From: Solen grandis
Taxonomy: Eukaryota; Mollusca; Bivalvia; Adapedonta; Solenidae
Length of the DNA stretch: 64,000 nucleotides
Reading direction: 5' to 3'
Assembly (NCBI GenBank): GCA_021229015.1
Contig: CM037780.1
Span: 64,041,323-64,105,322, forward strand
In this document: positions 35,385 through 45,858 of the stretch, in pieces
Layout of the letters: each line of letters begins with the position of its first letter
How positions within the stretch are numbered: position 1 is the stretch's first letter
The notes under the pieces: model-generated
What the model was told of the DNA's origin: nothing
The model's input: the letters and a program-made list of their open reading frames with translations, nothing else
Database searches by the model: none
Made by a program: the position numbers and the translations under genes

Positions 35385-36235
35385 GTATGTCCATAGGACA
35401 CTAATGCCCCCGCCATGTTTATTAGATGATATTTTTGTCAGTTAATATGAAAAACTGGAACTATAAAAGATGATTTTAAGATCAAATGAGGACTGTGACC
35501 TTTACCTCAACCAAGTGACGTGACCTTGATCTTCAAGCTAGCAACATGTACTTGCTTTGTGACACAGTGTTTTGTCCTTAGGATCCTTCCTTGTGCAAAG
35601 TTATTTCAAAACTTGACTTTACACAACAAAGGCACAACCCAGACAGGACTGCTTACAAAAAATTTAAACTTAACTAACTGCTGTGACCATGACCTTGAAG
35701 CTAGCAAATTTGTTCTTGTTTGTGTTATATCATATCCTTGTTATCATTTGTGCCAAGTTATTTCAAAACACAATTATTCACAACAAAGATACAGCCCAGA
35801 CTTAAAAATTGACCATACATAACAAAGTATCAGCTGGGACATCATTTTATAGTCAACTGAGTGCTGTGACCTTGACCTTCAAGCTAGCAACCTGGTTATT
35901 ATTTGCGACACATCGTCTTGTCCTAAGGATCACTTAAGCCAAATTATTTTAAAAAGTGACCATATATAACGGTTACAGCTGGGACACAATTTTAAGGTCA
36001 AAGGAATGCTGTGATCTTGACCTTCAAGCTAGCAATCTGGTTTTTGTTCGCGACACGTCGTCTTGTCATAAGGATCACTTGTGCCATGTTATTTTTAAAA
36101 AGCAACCATACATAACAAAGTTACAGCTGGAAAATGAATTCTTGCACACACACACACACACCAACACACACACACACACACACGGACAGGTGTAACACAA
36201 TATTCCCGTCGCCATTTCATGGCGGGGGAATAATA
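35385..36235. mobile_element. Tandem-core element with TGACCTT motifs, (AC)n and 3' stem-loop
   Basis: The left end is ggacactaatgcccccgcca. The core has diverged units beginning gctgtgaccttgaccttcaa, near 35490, 35678, 35868 and 36008. These are followed by 'gctagcaacctggttnttnt'-like text and 'tgtcntaaggatcactt'. A (CA)n tract at 36146-36182 precedes a small stem-loop cgccat/ttc/atggcg and ggggaataataa. No protein is encoded. Confidence 0.6.
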
Positions 36236-36521
36236 AAACAAATTCTACAGAGATGACAAACGATTTGAAACGAAATCAGATCACAAATCAGATAAGATGG
36301 TGCAAGAGCTCATTTCATAGTATTAAAGTCAATAAAATTTATTTTATTTCGAAACGCGTTTACTTTTATTAATATTTTTTTAAGTTGGCTAGGTTTTGTA
36401 AAATGAAGATGATCGCTTATCAAAAAAATAAAACATAATGGCCTAATTACTAGAATGAAGAGAACTGATACGTTTATCCAAACAATGACACACTTTAAAC
36501 CCTCATTATGCTAACTTTCTT

Positions 36522-37006
36522 ATTGGACTTGTCCTTTCTTTAAATTTTTGACTCTACCATTAGCTGCGTATTGGGTAGTTTCCTTGACGATTATTGACTG
36601 ATATTTAATTGGACTTGTCCTTTCTTTATTTTAGATTCTACCATTAGCTGCGTATTGGGTAGTTTCCTTGACGATTATTGACTGAATATTTAATTGGACT
36701 TGTCCTTTCTTTATTTTAGACTCTACCATTAGCTGCGTATTGGGTAGTTTCCTTGACGATTATTGACTGAATATTTAATTGGACTTGTCCTTTCTTTATT
36801 TTAGACTCTACCATTAGCTGCGTATTGGCTGAATATTTAATTGGACTTGTCCTTTCTTTATTTTAGACTCTACCATTAGCTGCGTATTGGGTAGTTTCCT
36901 TGACGATTATTGACTGAATATTTAATTGGACTTGTCCTTTCTTTATTTTAGACTCTACCATTAGCTGTGTATTGGGTTGTTTCCTTGACGATTATTGACT
37001 GAATAG
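36522..37006. repeat. 85-bp tandem repeat, six units
   Basis: Units begin ttggacttgtcctttcttta at 36523, 36609, 36694, 36779, 36841 and 36926. The period is 85-86 bases except for the unit at 36779, which is 62 bases (23-base internal loss). Identity between units is very high. Confidence 0.92.
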
Positions 37007-37009
37007 CGG

Positions 37010-37095
37010 ACAGTACATATCATGATCAGACTGTACAGATGAGCAGGCTGATCTAGGTTTACACTGGTCGCATTTGCAGTGACAAGTGGTCATTG
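37010..37095. mobile_element. MITE fragment related to the hairpin at 63577
   Basis: gagcaggctgatctaggttt and acactggtcgcatttgcagt resemble one arm of the hairpin element found at 63536-63777. Confidence 0.4.
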
Positions 37096-37249
37096 CACTA
37101 TAAGGGTTACTATCAGTGATAATCACTTTATGAACGCCTATTACATTCTTCATGGCTAAAAGCTAAAAAAGTATTCTAAAACATATACGAGCTCGTATAA
37201 GTTAAAATTCTAAATTTATATACATGTATGTATCACTATGTTGTTAAAG

Positions 37250-38130
37250 GGATAGCTTATGAGACTACGGCAATAATATCAATTTAAGCTATTTTGTATT
37301 TATATACAACATCAACAGACTGCATCCACACTGTAGCAAAGGATTTTTTTTTTAATTTAAAATATATTTTTTTTTATCTTCAGAAAGGCAACATGCTATA
37401 ATGCTTCGGTCATTATCAAAAATTTTTTAATGGAACTAATGATTATGTCCCATTTGGGAAAACATCGGCGATGTGGAAATAGACAATTTTCTTCCGATGA
37501 CTCCCGATGTTTGAGCAAAACAACAACAAATAAACAAACAGCATCAACAGGAGAAATGGTACTTATTAGACATCGGGGATGGTCAGTTCAACGTTCACTT
37601 ATGCTTCGGCTATGGTCACAAAGCTTCTGGGACACCTTGAATCATCGGGATGGCTCCCGATGTGCGGGAAAGCTACAGAAGACCGTCACCGATAATCGGA
37701 GAAGGTGCCCCGAATCTTCTCCGAATTTGAAACATCCATGTAGGTTTGGGGATGCATAGATGAGTACTTGAGGATCATCCTAGTTGCATCGGGGAAGATC
37801 GTGCACATCATTTTGAAACACGAGAGAGACGAAAGGAAAGACAGCACATATCAGAGTGCCATTTTTTGTCTTAGCCGAAATTTGGAAATTTCCAACAAAA
37901 CGTTGGGAACACATCGGAATTTTTGTGCAGGTCTCCTGAGCCATCACGACGCTCCCGAAACTTTCACGGAACTCCTGAAATCCACTGCGGAAACTGTTTC
38001 CGATGCCTTCCGAGGTTCATCAATATCTATCGAGAGTACATCACGAAGACAAAATAGGAGAAAAAAGGCCCAATGGGACAGATCCATTACTGGGTATAAT
38101 AATGATAAAAAATCAGTATTGATATAGAGC
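37250..38130. repeat. CATCGG/CCGATG-rich relic of unknown origin
   Basis: The motif catcgg or its complement recurs in varied contexts: acatcggcgatgtgg, ctcccgatgtttgagc, acatcggggatggtcagtt, catcgggatggctcccgatg and cttccgatg. Plus-strand frames at 37430-37759 and 37768-38127 are long for this AT-rich window but lie in different frames and show no domain. Probably a decayed mobile element. The higher G+C content sets it apart from its neighbours. Confidence 0.35.
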
Positions 38131-38379
38131 CTTGCTACAGTTTTGCCTTTTTCTTGACTTGTTCACTTGTTCGTAAATATGGTTTCCGATTCGACGAAAA
38201 ACTTCTCTTGATTCTGAAGTGTGACACTCTTCGTAAAATGAAATCTTTCATCAACGCTCTTCAAAAATATTTGAATTAATGTATATATCAGATGAAGGAA
38301 ATCATTCATTTTTTTTTGGTCTTCAACACACATCAAAAAACATCGTCCGAATTTAAAGAGTGAACATCATGGCATAAGT

Positions 38380-39971
38380 TTATGATCTTTTCATTTTCAT
38401 TGCAACGGCTTTTAAAGAATATCCATATCCCCATTGATTTCTCCAAGTTATACCGACGGCAGGCTCACTATTGACACCAGATAAATACATCCCATTTAAA
38501 TTAGCGTTATGACACCCATCGTACCACCAACCCCCTTTATACAAAACTGCACAATTATTTGCAACAAAAGGATCATTATCCCGGTCTTTCGTTGTAAACT
38601 TCATACCATTACCCCTGGCAAGAGCATCCCCGACATCTCCTGAGTAACCTGAAACCGTCAGAGCGTAATCTGTAGTAGCATCACCGACCATGAAATCTGA
38701 GTACGAAGCATAACCGCTCGATGGCGTGACGTCACCAAACGTTTCCAAGGAGACGAACAACTCAGATTGTTCTTGCGTCAGTAAGTGTATGGTCTCCAAA
38801 CCGTGCCAGTCCTCACCACAGACTTGTCCGATTCCGTCCACATAGTCGGCCCATTCCCTGTAGAAGTGTTCTGACCCGTCCTTCTTCCGCTGAAAGACTG
38901 TCCAGCCACCGTTGGTCATATCACAAAAGACTCGTACTTGCTGACCGCCGACAGGTTCAATTGTATACGGGCCATCAACACTGTGACTGCTGTAATGCAG
39001 AGCGAGACAATCCCTCTCCAAAGGCATCCCCTACAATAAACAGTAGCGTGTTTGTAAAAGGCTATGAACAATAAAAGATATTTACTAACCCTTAACAAAA
39101 AGGCGATTGAAAGCTTGACCTAATTGGAATTATATTTTAGATTAAAGGCTATGAGTTGCATGCAAACGCGGAACGCGATATAAGAATGTCTTCATGCGCG
39201 GACCCTTCATGCGTGTCCATTTTATGCCAAGGTAACTTTGTCCTAAATATAAAATATAGAGAGTCCTCAGAATGTGCATTCGTTTTGCATGTTCATGTTC
39301 AGATGTGAGCCGCGAAACAACATGGGCTTTTGTCAAAGTAAAATCATTCGCGGATTCAGCCATTTACCTCAGGGGTGGGGGTCTGGGGCGACAGAGATAT
39401 ATTGGTCAACTATGAAATTCACCATGACCCCCACCCCCCTCGACGTTTTTAAGCGTACTTCAGAGAAAGAAAAGCGATATATACTAGTAAATGAAGGAGA
39501 CACACAACAAATCATTTCAAAGTTGAACAAAAGCTTCTTTGATCGACTAAGTGCATTTTTCAAACAGAACTTCAGGGTCAGCAGATTTGATATTTCATTT
39601 GAGACCAAACTTCACAAGAGAGATGTTTGATGTAGCCCTCTTCCCCACTCCCTGTCCCCGTAAAAATACCGTACCTTAATGCAATAAGCTATAGAGTGCG
39701 GAGGGTTGACACCAATGTAATTGTCGTAGCCATGGTTACAATGACAGGTGTCCGATTCTGCAGAGAAATAATATGAAACGAATGCACTGCATATGTCCAT
39801 ACAAAAATATGCACATTGTAGCTCACTCTTAGCTGTCACCGTCTGGTTGACAAGAGTCAGGTCTGGTTGCCTCTGCAATATTTGTCGTGTCCATTTTGCG
39901 TTTTTGCACAGTGCACAAATTACACACGTCACCACGACGATGATTTTGTAAGACGCAGCGGCTGTTGGCAT
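38380..39971 (-). CDS. Secreted fibrinogen-related protein with apple/PAN-like N-terminus, two exons, complete
   Basis: Exon 1 is 39971-39675, 99 codons from ATG, ending at donor AAG|gtacgg. Exon 2 is 39030-38380, entered at ttgtag|GGG in phase 0. The product is 315 residues. Residues 1-22 form a signal peptide (core IIVVVTCVICA). Residues 50-97 carry six cysteines (C53, C57, C61, C76, C78, C97) in an apple/PAN-like pattern. Residues 104-315 are a fibrinogen C-terminal domain: DCLAL, FCDM.NGGWTVFQR, W.DY, the calcium loop DRDND (248-252), then NNCAVLYKGGWWYDGCH and LNGMYL. The conserved pairs C107-C135 and C259-C272 are present. C170 is an extra, odd cysteine where most relatives have none. 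Such proteins act as extracellular lectins that bind acetylated or carbohydrate ligands in innate immunity, or in development; the exact role is inferred from the family. There is no coiled coil or immunoglobulin domain. Confidence 0.88.
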
Positions 39972-40010
39972 CGTGACGTTTAGAGTTCAAACTGTAAAAT
40001 ATAGAGATCC
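39972..40010 (-). promoter_or_regulatory. Upstream of the start codon: TATA-like box or 5'UTR splice acceptor
   Basis: On the minus strand ctctatattttacag lies just upstream of the ATG. It could be a TATA-like element, but only 25-30 bases before the ATG. It could equally be an acceptor (ttttacag|TTTGAAC) for a 5'UTR exon. The sequence alone does not decide. Confidence 0.25.
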
Positions 40011-42055
40011 AGTAAACAGTTGTCCTAGACTGGTAATAAAAATTACAAGAAAATCATTGAAAAAAAAGCGATTAAAATAGCCATTACATGAAGTGGTAAC
40101 TGAAACTAAGGAGTAAGAGTGAAACAGGAATGTAGTTAACATTATACAAAGAAATATGAAAGCGGATTGCGAACAATTGCTGTGTCTTTAAATAAATATT
40201 GCTGGGTATATTATTGCAAGATTTTAATACAATAAAGCACATCATACGTATATTACGTTTTCTAAAATGTCACTACATAAAAAAGAAGTGGGACTAAACA
40301 AGAAAAATGATGGACAAACTTTCTTGATTATGTAGTTAATGATCATTATTAAAAGGTGTTTTTTTTTTTGTTGTTGTTGTTTGGTTTTTTTTGCTCTGTT
40401 TGTGTGCATGTGAGAGAGGGAGCGCAGTCTAACATCTATATCAAATAATGAGTAAATTATGACCACTTTTTCAACAAATATGAAATTACAAGCAACTCTG
40501 TTACATTTTTTTCTGTTTCCTTATAATTTATCAATAACTTTATCTTTTCAAATAAAAATTATAATTTTGAGTAGGCTATCATTGTCTAGTATGGACGTTA
40601 CTTAAAAAAAATCTTAGATATTTTCATTCAGTCATTTTCGTTTTGATATATCCATAATTTCGATATTGATGTTAATTTAAGGTGAAAAACCAATCAAAAT
40701 AACTAACAATTAACAACTACAGATTCTTGTATATATTCGTGCACTGCTCAAAATTTAAAGCACACATGTAATTGGGCGTAGTAGAAGAACGTGGTACTTG
40801 AATACAGGATACTGAGTCTAATCATTAAATGTCATACTTTGTCGTGCTAATTTTTACAGAAACGACCAAGGGTGACCACGTGACCTTTTTTACAACTACT
40901 ACGGTAACCATATTTTTCTTTACAAGTTAAAGATTGTGCTCAAATGCTTTGGTAGATGTCATAGAACTAACAGAGAAAATATGTTTTGCAAACTGCGTAT
41001 TTAAAATACAACACAATCTGAATACCATTTCCTTCGACAACTCGTCGAAAACGCTTGCAAGCATGAAAAATCGTTGCTGGGCCTCGAATCGACAGCTCGA
41101 GGTGTCGGGTGAATATAATTACCCGACCGGGTAGGCTCTTCATGATTGTTTAATAAAAAGAAATCCCTAACACATTTGACAAAAGTTTATCAGATGAAAC
41201 AAGAAATAAATTGACGCAAGCAAAATATTGTTGTACTGGGTTGCTGTACTGGGTACTTGCTTCTCCACTGAACGCAGTAATATATTGGGAACCAGTAAAA
41301 AGAGTGCATTTTCAGATGGTCCCTAAGAATGGCTGTTGAAGGTGATATCGGCATGTCGATGGTCTGAATTTCTAGCAGGTAACTGGTAATACAAAAAAGT
41401 TTAAATGATAAAGTGGTATGATCTGTTTAACACCCTGTGTACGTGGATACTTGATTTTCTGTTAGTCAATATAACACTTCGCAGATAAAACCTAAAACCT
41501 TAAACTATATTTTGAATATCGGAAAACATTACATCTGTCATAATCATTATCATAGACAATTTCAAGAAAAAACGAGAGACATACCTATATACATATATGG
41601 GCATATATTTTTCCTTTACCAAATTTCATCATATAAAAAGAGTAAAGACAGGCACGGAGAAACGCACAACACTGTTCAACAATTAGAAACCTATCAGGAA
41701 CCGTGCCAGCCCGGGTTGATAGAAAACAATTTAAATTTAGTAGAAATCAGATATGAAAAATAGAAATTTAGAGATGGAAAGTTTCGTTTTAAGAAGCGAC
41801 AGCTTCTAAAGTCAGACAGTGGATTTTCTACTTACAATCACATTACCGCCATTTATCCATACATTCGCGTTGAAAATAGTACCACTGGTTGTAGAAGTCA
41901 ACATTGCAGTTTTGATAAAAGTTAGATATATTGTAGGATTTTGAAAGCATTGGGTATAATCACATTTTCTGTGCAAATAAATATATAATAGAAGCAAGTT
42001 TATCTGCAGTTTCATTCATTAAACTACCTATAAATAACCTTATCTGCACCGCAAT
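40011..42055. other. No gene seen
   Basis: AT-rich DNA upstream of the fibrinogen-related gene, with a poly-T/(TTG)n stretch near 40360-40392. Frames of 60-80 codons lack splice context or recognisable motifs. Confidence 0.45.
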
Positions 42056-42059
42056 TATA

Positions 42060-42180
42060 CGGCTGCGGAATTAGCTCAATTGGCAAGAGCGTCATTCAGT
42101 ATTTTGTTTTTGCAAGGGGTCGTGAGTTCTAGTCCAGACCGCGAGAGACTTTTTTTTTTTTTCTTTTTTTTTTGTAATAC
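42060..42180 (+). mobile_element. tRNA-derived SINE
   Basis: gcggaattagctcaattggc is a good A-box region and gtcgtgagttctagtccaga a B-box region. The sequence then runs into (T)n. The anticodon arm is elongated and mismatched, so this is not a functional tRNA gene. Confidence 0.55.
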
Positions 42181-44044
42181 TTATTTTTTTTTTATATTCT
42201 TGGGTTATGTATTTAGAATTTTTTAATTCTAGTTTTTATGCTTCCATGATTTTGCGTTTTTTAAGCTTTTGATTTAAATCATAGACCAAAGGACCCCGAT
42301 ATTCAGTAAAAAAAATCGACCTATCTACGTATAAATTATTTATAAATAGGTTGGTTTTTCTAATATGAGGGTCCTGCACATAGACAGGTTTGGTTATAAG
42401 GTCAAAACAGTAGAAATGAGAGGGGGACAGTATGTTTACTGTAAGCCGTCAATTGAAACATTTTGTTTTAATCTTTTCTTGTTAGAGTCTCAAATGACTG
42501 TAGTGTCTCTAGTCGCATCTGTATGTCACAACTCAGAAAGTACTTTAGGGATTAAGTTTATACTTTATACAATGGTCAAACTTTACTTATCAAGACAATA
42601 ACTCTACCATGCTTCACCTTTATTACTTAATGGTATGGTGAAGTTATGTTTTTCTAGAACATATTTTAAAAATTATTGAAGGCATGGATTCATTCTTTAC
42701 ACATAGGAAAGATGTGAAGTGAGAAAGAACAATACTCTATCTTGCTCCTATTTTTTGCTTTTCTATTAAAATTACTTCTGCCTGCAGCAAATTCATGAAA
42801 TATTAAAGGTATTGAGAGGATCAATACTAAATACCACTATTCCTGATTCATATTTGTTTAATTTGACGGAGACCAATAAATAAAATAATCTATCTTACCT
42901 GCTGTTTTGATAAGATTTAACTTCCCTGATTTTTACATGCATACCACAATTTTTGTTTAAAGGGATTGACTTTATAATTCACACATTTTAGCTTTCGCTG
43001 CTTACAATGCTCTCAGTGCTTTGAATACGTAATAACCTAAGACGTAATAAAAAAGTTCTTGTTTCCACTAACCTGACCGGCCCTATTTTTTGTACATACC
43101 CTAAACTCTTTTTCGAAGCATTCGGGCTATCACGGTTTCAAAACACTGTTTTTCGTCACTTCCACTAAAAAATAAAGTAAAGAAGGGAAAAAAAAGATAA
43201 AAAAAGTTTCAGCCGTCCTACCGACCCTATTTTTTTTCAGAGAAGTTTTGAGGAAACAAACGACTTTTCGAATCCTGCAACAAAGAAAGTTAAATAAGAT
43301 TAGAAATCAAATTTTATTTATATAATTTGTATGTATATTTATAAAATCAAACTACACAAATTTAACCAATTCCGTGAAGTTTTTATATAGCTAATGATTC
43401 CGTGAAAGAAATATCCGACAAAATCTCGTTTCTGCATTTGATAATCAAATATAATATCAACTGTTGTGTCAAAGGATTAGTAACTGGTTGAAACTGATCG
43501 AACGAGAGCTGTACCGATCTAGTCGATGTACGTGAATCCCATGGAAACGACAGAAAACATCATTATTATTTAATATGTATTTATGTAATGACTCATTTGG
43601 TTTACTTAACGTCATTGATTTTTTAATGGGCAGCAACATACCGAGTACCTTTGCTCCAGACTGTAAAAAGAAATAAAAAAAAAAGAAAGTAAGAAAACGT
43701 AGGCAAAAATGATTCCAAAGTCAAGTTAGTGTGTTATGAACATGAACCGGTCCAAGGTCATGGCATTGGGTTTACCCAAAAATCGTGACCGGGCTATTTT
43801 TTTGGTGAGCATGGTCGTGTTTTCATTTTCACAAATGATCAGAATAACAAGACGATGTCTCGTCTCGTTAAAGGTCAGTGTCACACTCAGTTGACCTGAA
43901 AATAATACTGGTATAGTTTTCAGAATAATTCATGCGGGGACGTTGGAGGTCCGACCTTATGACTTAAATGATCAAAGTGCCTACTGAATGAGATGACTAT
44001 AACACAGTATGCATGAAACAGTTCTAAAATATTCATGCTACTCT
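42181..44044. other. No gene seen; inverted-repeat-like fragment near 43060-43260
   Basis: At 43059 ttgtttccactaacctgacc and ggccctattttttgtacata, and at 43210 gccgtcctaccgaccctatt with gaggaaacaaac, suggest a damaged short element. Otherwise AT-rich, with no supported exon. Confidence 0.35.
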
Positions 44045-44575
44045 AGAAAAAGTCCCGCGAAATCGCGGGAATGTTTTTTGTTTCCGTTGGGATTCGTCTG
44101 AATTGATATGAGTTATATCATGTCCCGTTGTCTATCCACAGGTCAAGGACCATGGGTTTCACGTAAATAAAACGGTCTTGGTGACGCTTGGCTGTGAAGA
44201 CATGGGTTTTGGGTCCGATCCCCACTGGGGTCAGGCACAGTCTCCGTGATGAATGACCTACACTTTCCTTCTGATGGTCATTCATCTTCCACCGCTGTTC
44301 ATATTTAACTAAAGAGTACTTTCAGAATCTCAGAAGAGTTTCAAGGTGGACTTGCCATCTGTTAGCCTTTGCTGGCATAAAATGGCGTTAAATGATGCAA
44401 ATAAAACAAAATAAACCACGTTTAACACACAAAAAGAAAAAGATACAATTAAAAAGTACTCATTGCTGTCACATGTTTTAAGGTGTGTGTTTTTAATTTC
44501 AAAGTGGAAGGATAATAGTTGCAGCATTGGAAAATAACACAGAATGGAAAAAAAAAACAACACAAAATAAGACTT
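44045..44575 (+). mobile_element. Element beginning with the TCCCGCGA palindrome, uninterrupted copy
   Basis: It starts with agtcccgcgaaatcgcggga (arms TCCCGCGA/TCGCGGGA, 44053-44070), then 'gggattcgtctgaattgata'. A tRNA-like segment (44190-44410) follows, and the end is ataatagttgcagcattgga. It is the intact paralogue of the copy split at 45858/49713. Confidence 0.55.
44190..44410 (+). mobile_element. tRNA-derived SINE segment
   Basis: Contains the B-box-like ttgggtccgatccccactgg, then gtgatgaatgacctacactt, gatggtcattcatcttccac and aaaatggcgttaaatgatgc. Confidence 0.6.
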
Positions 44576-44680
44576 AAAATATGGTGCTTACAAAAATGTA
44601 CAGGTTAAAATTTTGCTGTAGAATCCGTTGCCCGTAATTTGTGTGGCCTGAACTGACCAGACATAACTATTTGAGTTTAC

Positions 44681-44870
44681 CTTTGCTGCGACAGTATTTC
44701 AGTCATATAGCGACGTCAAGCTGATTACAGGTGGAGGAAGACCCTGAATGCACAGAGGCATCCGGGTAGAACCAACAACCTACCGCAAGCCAGCTGGAAA
44801 TCACATGAAAATCCGAATGACCCTGCCGGGATTCGAACCCACACGGTGAGGGGTTGAGTGAAAATTTGTG
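44681..44870 (-). mobile_element. tRNA-Ser-like SINE, minus strand
   Basis: Plus-strand landmarks are gctgcgacagtatttcagtc, gtggaggaagaccctgaatg, catccgggtagaaccaacaa, gcaagccagctggaaatcac and the reversed B box ccgggattcgaacccacacg. The A-box end is missing. Confidence 0.75.
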
Positions 44871-45417
44871 TAGCAATATTAACATTGAATTGGGTATGAA
44901 TGACATTAATAGTCACACAGCTATGAAGTTGTCTTAGCCTAGGGCCATATACTATGTTTTCATGTGTACCTTATGCTGTATGTAAAACAAGAACATCGTG
45001 TTTTACACGGAACGCACGCCAGACTATACCGTCTTCCTTAAAAAAACATCAATTTAAAGGATAGATTAGATAACTCTCCAAGATAAATAATAGAAGCCAT
45101 GTAGTTAAAATGGGAACACAATACCGATTTTGTTGCTTTGTAACTCTCATGTAACTTGGCTGCGAGACTATTCGATGTAGACGTATTTTGAACAATACGA
45201 AGAACCCACTGTACGGTGTTCCACAAACATGTTGCCATTTTCAGATGTATCCAATTTCGGTGAGTTCACCATAAATTCTCGCAAACTGCAAGTTTATTTC
45301 ATAAAAAAAAAAACTAATTGGTTACTGAAAAACTGTGATACTCTGTATACATAGGTTGTTTCGTAACGGTTCCAAATCCGACACAAAAACCATCACGGTC
45401 TTTTAGTAACAACAAGA

Positions 45418-45858
45418 TAAAGTCCCGCGAAATCGCGGGATTGTATTTTACTATAGGGATTCATCAGAATAGATATGAGTTATATAATGTCCCAGTGCCC
45501 ATTAGGACAATGGGTTTCACCAGAGACTTATAAATAAGTATCTGGTTTCACATAAATAAACTGACCTTGATGGCGCTTAACTGCGAAGCCGAGAATTGTT
45601 GGTTCGATCCCCACTGGGGTCAAGCACGGCCTCCGTGATGAATGACTTACAATTTCTATCTGGTAGTCATTAGTCATCCATAGCTGTACTTTGTTAAATG
45701 CAGAGATGCGTGCTAAAGTTTCAGTACATTCAGAATCCCGGCAAAGAGTTGTTAGGTGAACTGAGTATCTGTTAACTTTTGATGGCATAAAATGGCGTTA
45801 AATAAGTTAAATAGCATCAAATAAATCAAGTTTAAAACACAAAAGGAAGAAGATTGAA
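45418..45858 (+). mobile_element. Left part of a TCCCGCGA-palindrome element, interrupted by a large insertion
   Basis: It starts at agtcccgcgaaatcgcggga (45421-45440) and includes a SINE segment (gttggttcgatccccactgg, about 45565-45820). It runs to gaagaagattgaa at 45858. Its continuation (attgctgtcatgaggtgtga, ataatagttgcagcactgga) resumes at 49713-49800. Confidence 0.6.

Noticed and set aside
36522..37006. CRISPR-like array
   Set aside because: Direct tandem repeat without unique spacers, in an animal genome.
39274..39630. 118-codon plus-strand frame within the intron of the fibrinogen-related gene
   Set aside because: Antisense to the intron and to part of exon 1 flank, no domain or splice context. 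Composition is that of chance in a slightly G+C-richer stretch.
42060..42150. tRNA gene candidate (also 55073, 55988 and 59311)
   Set aside because: A and B boxes are present, but acceptor and anticodon stems do not pair well and SINE bodies follow. These are tRNA-derived SINE heads.
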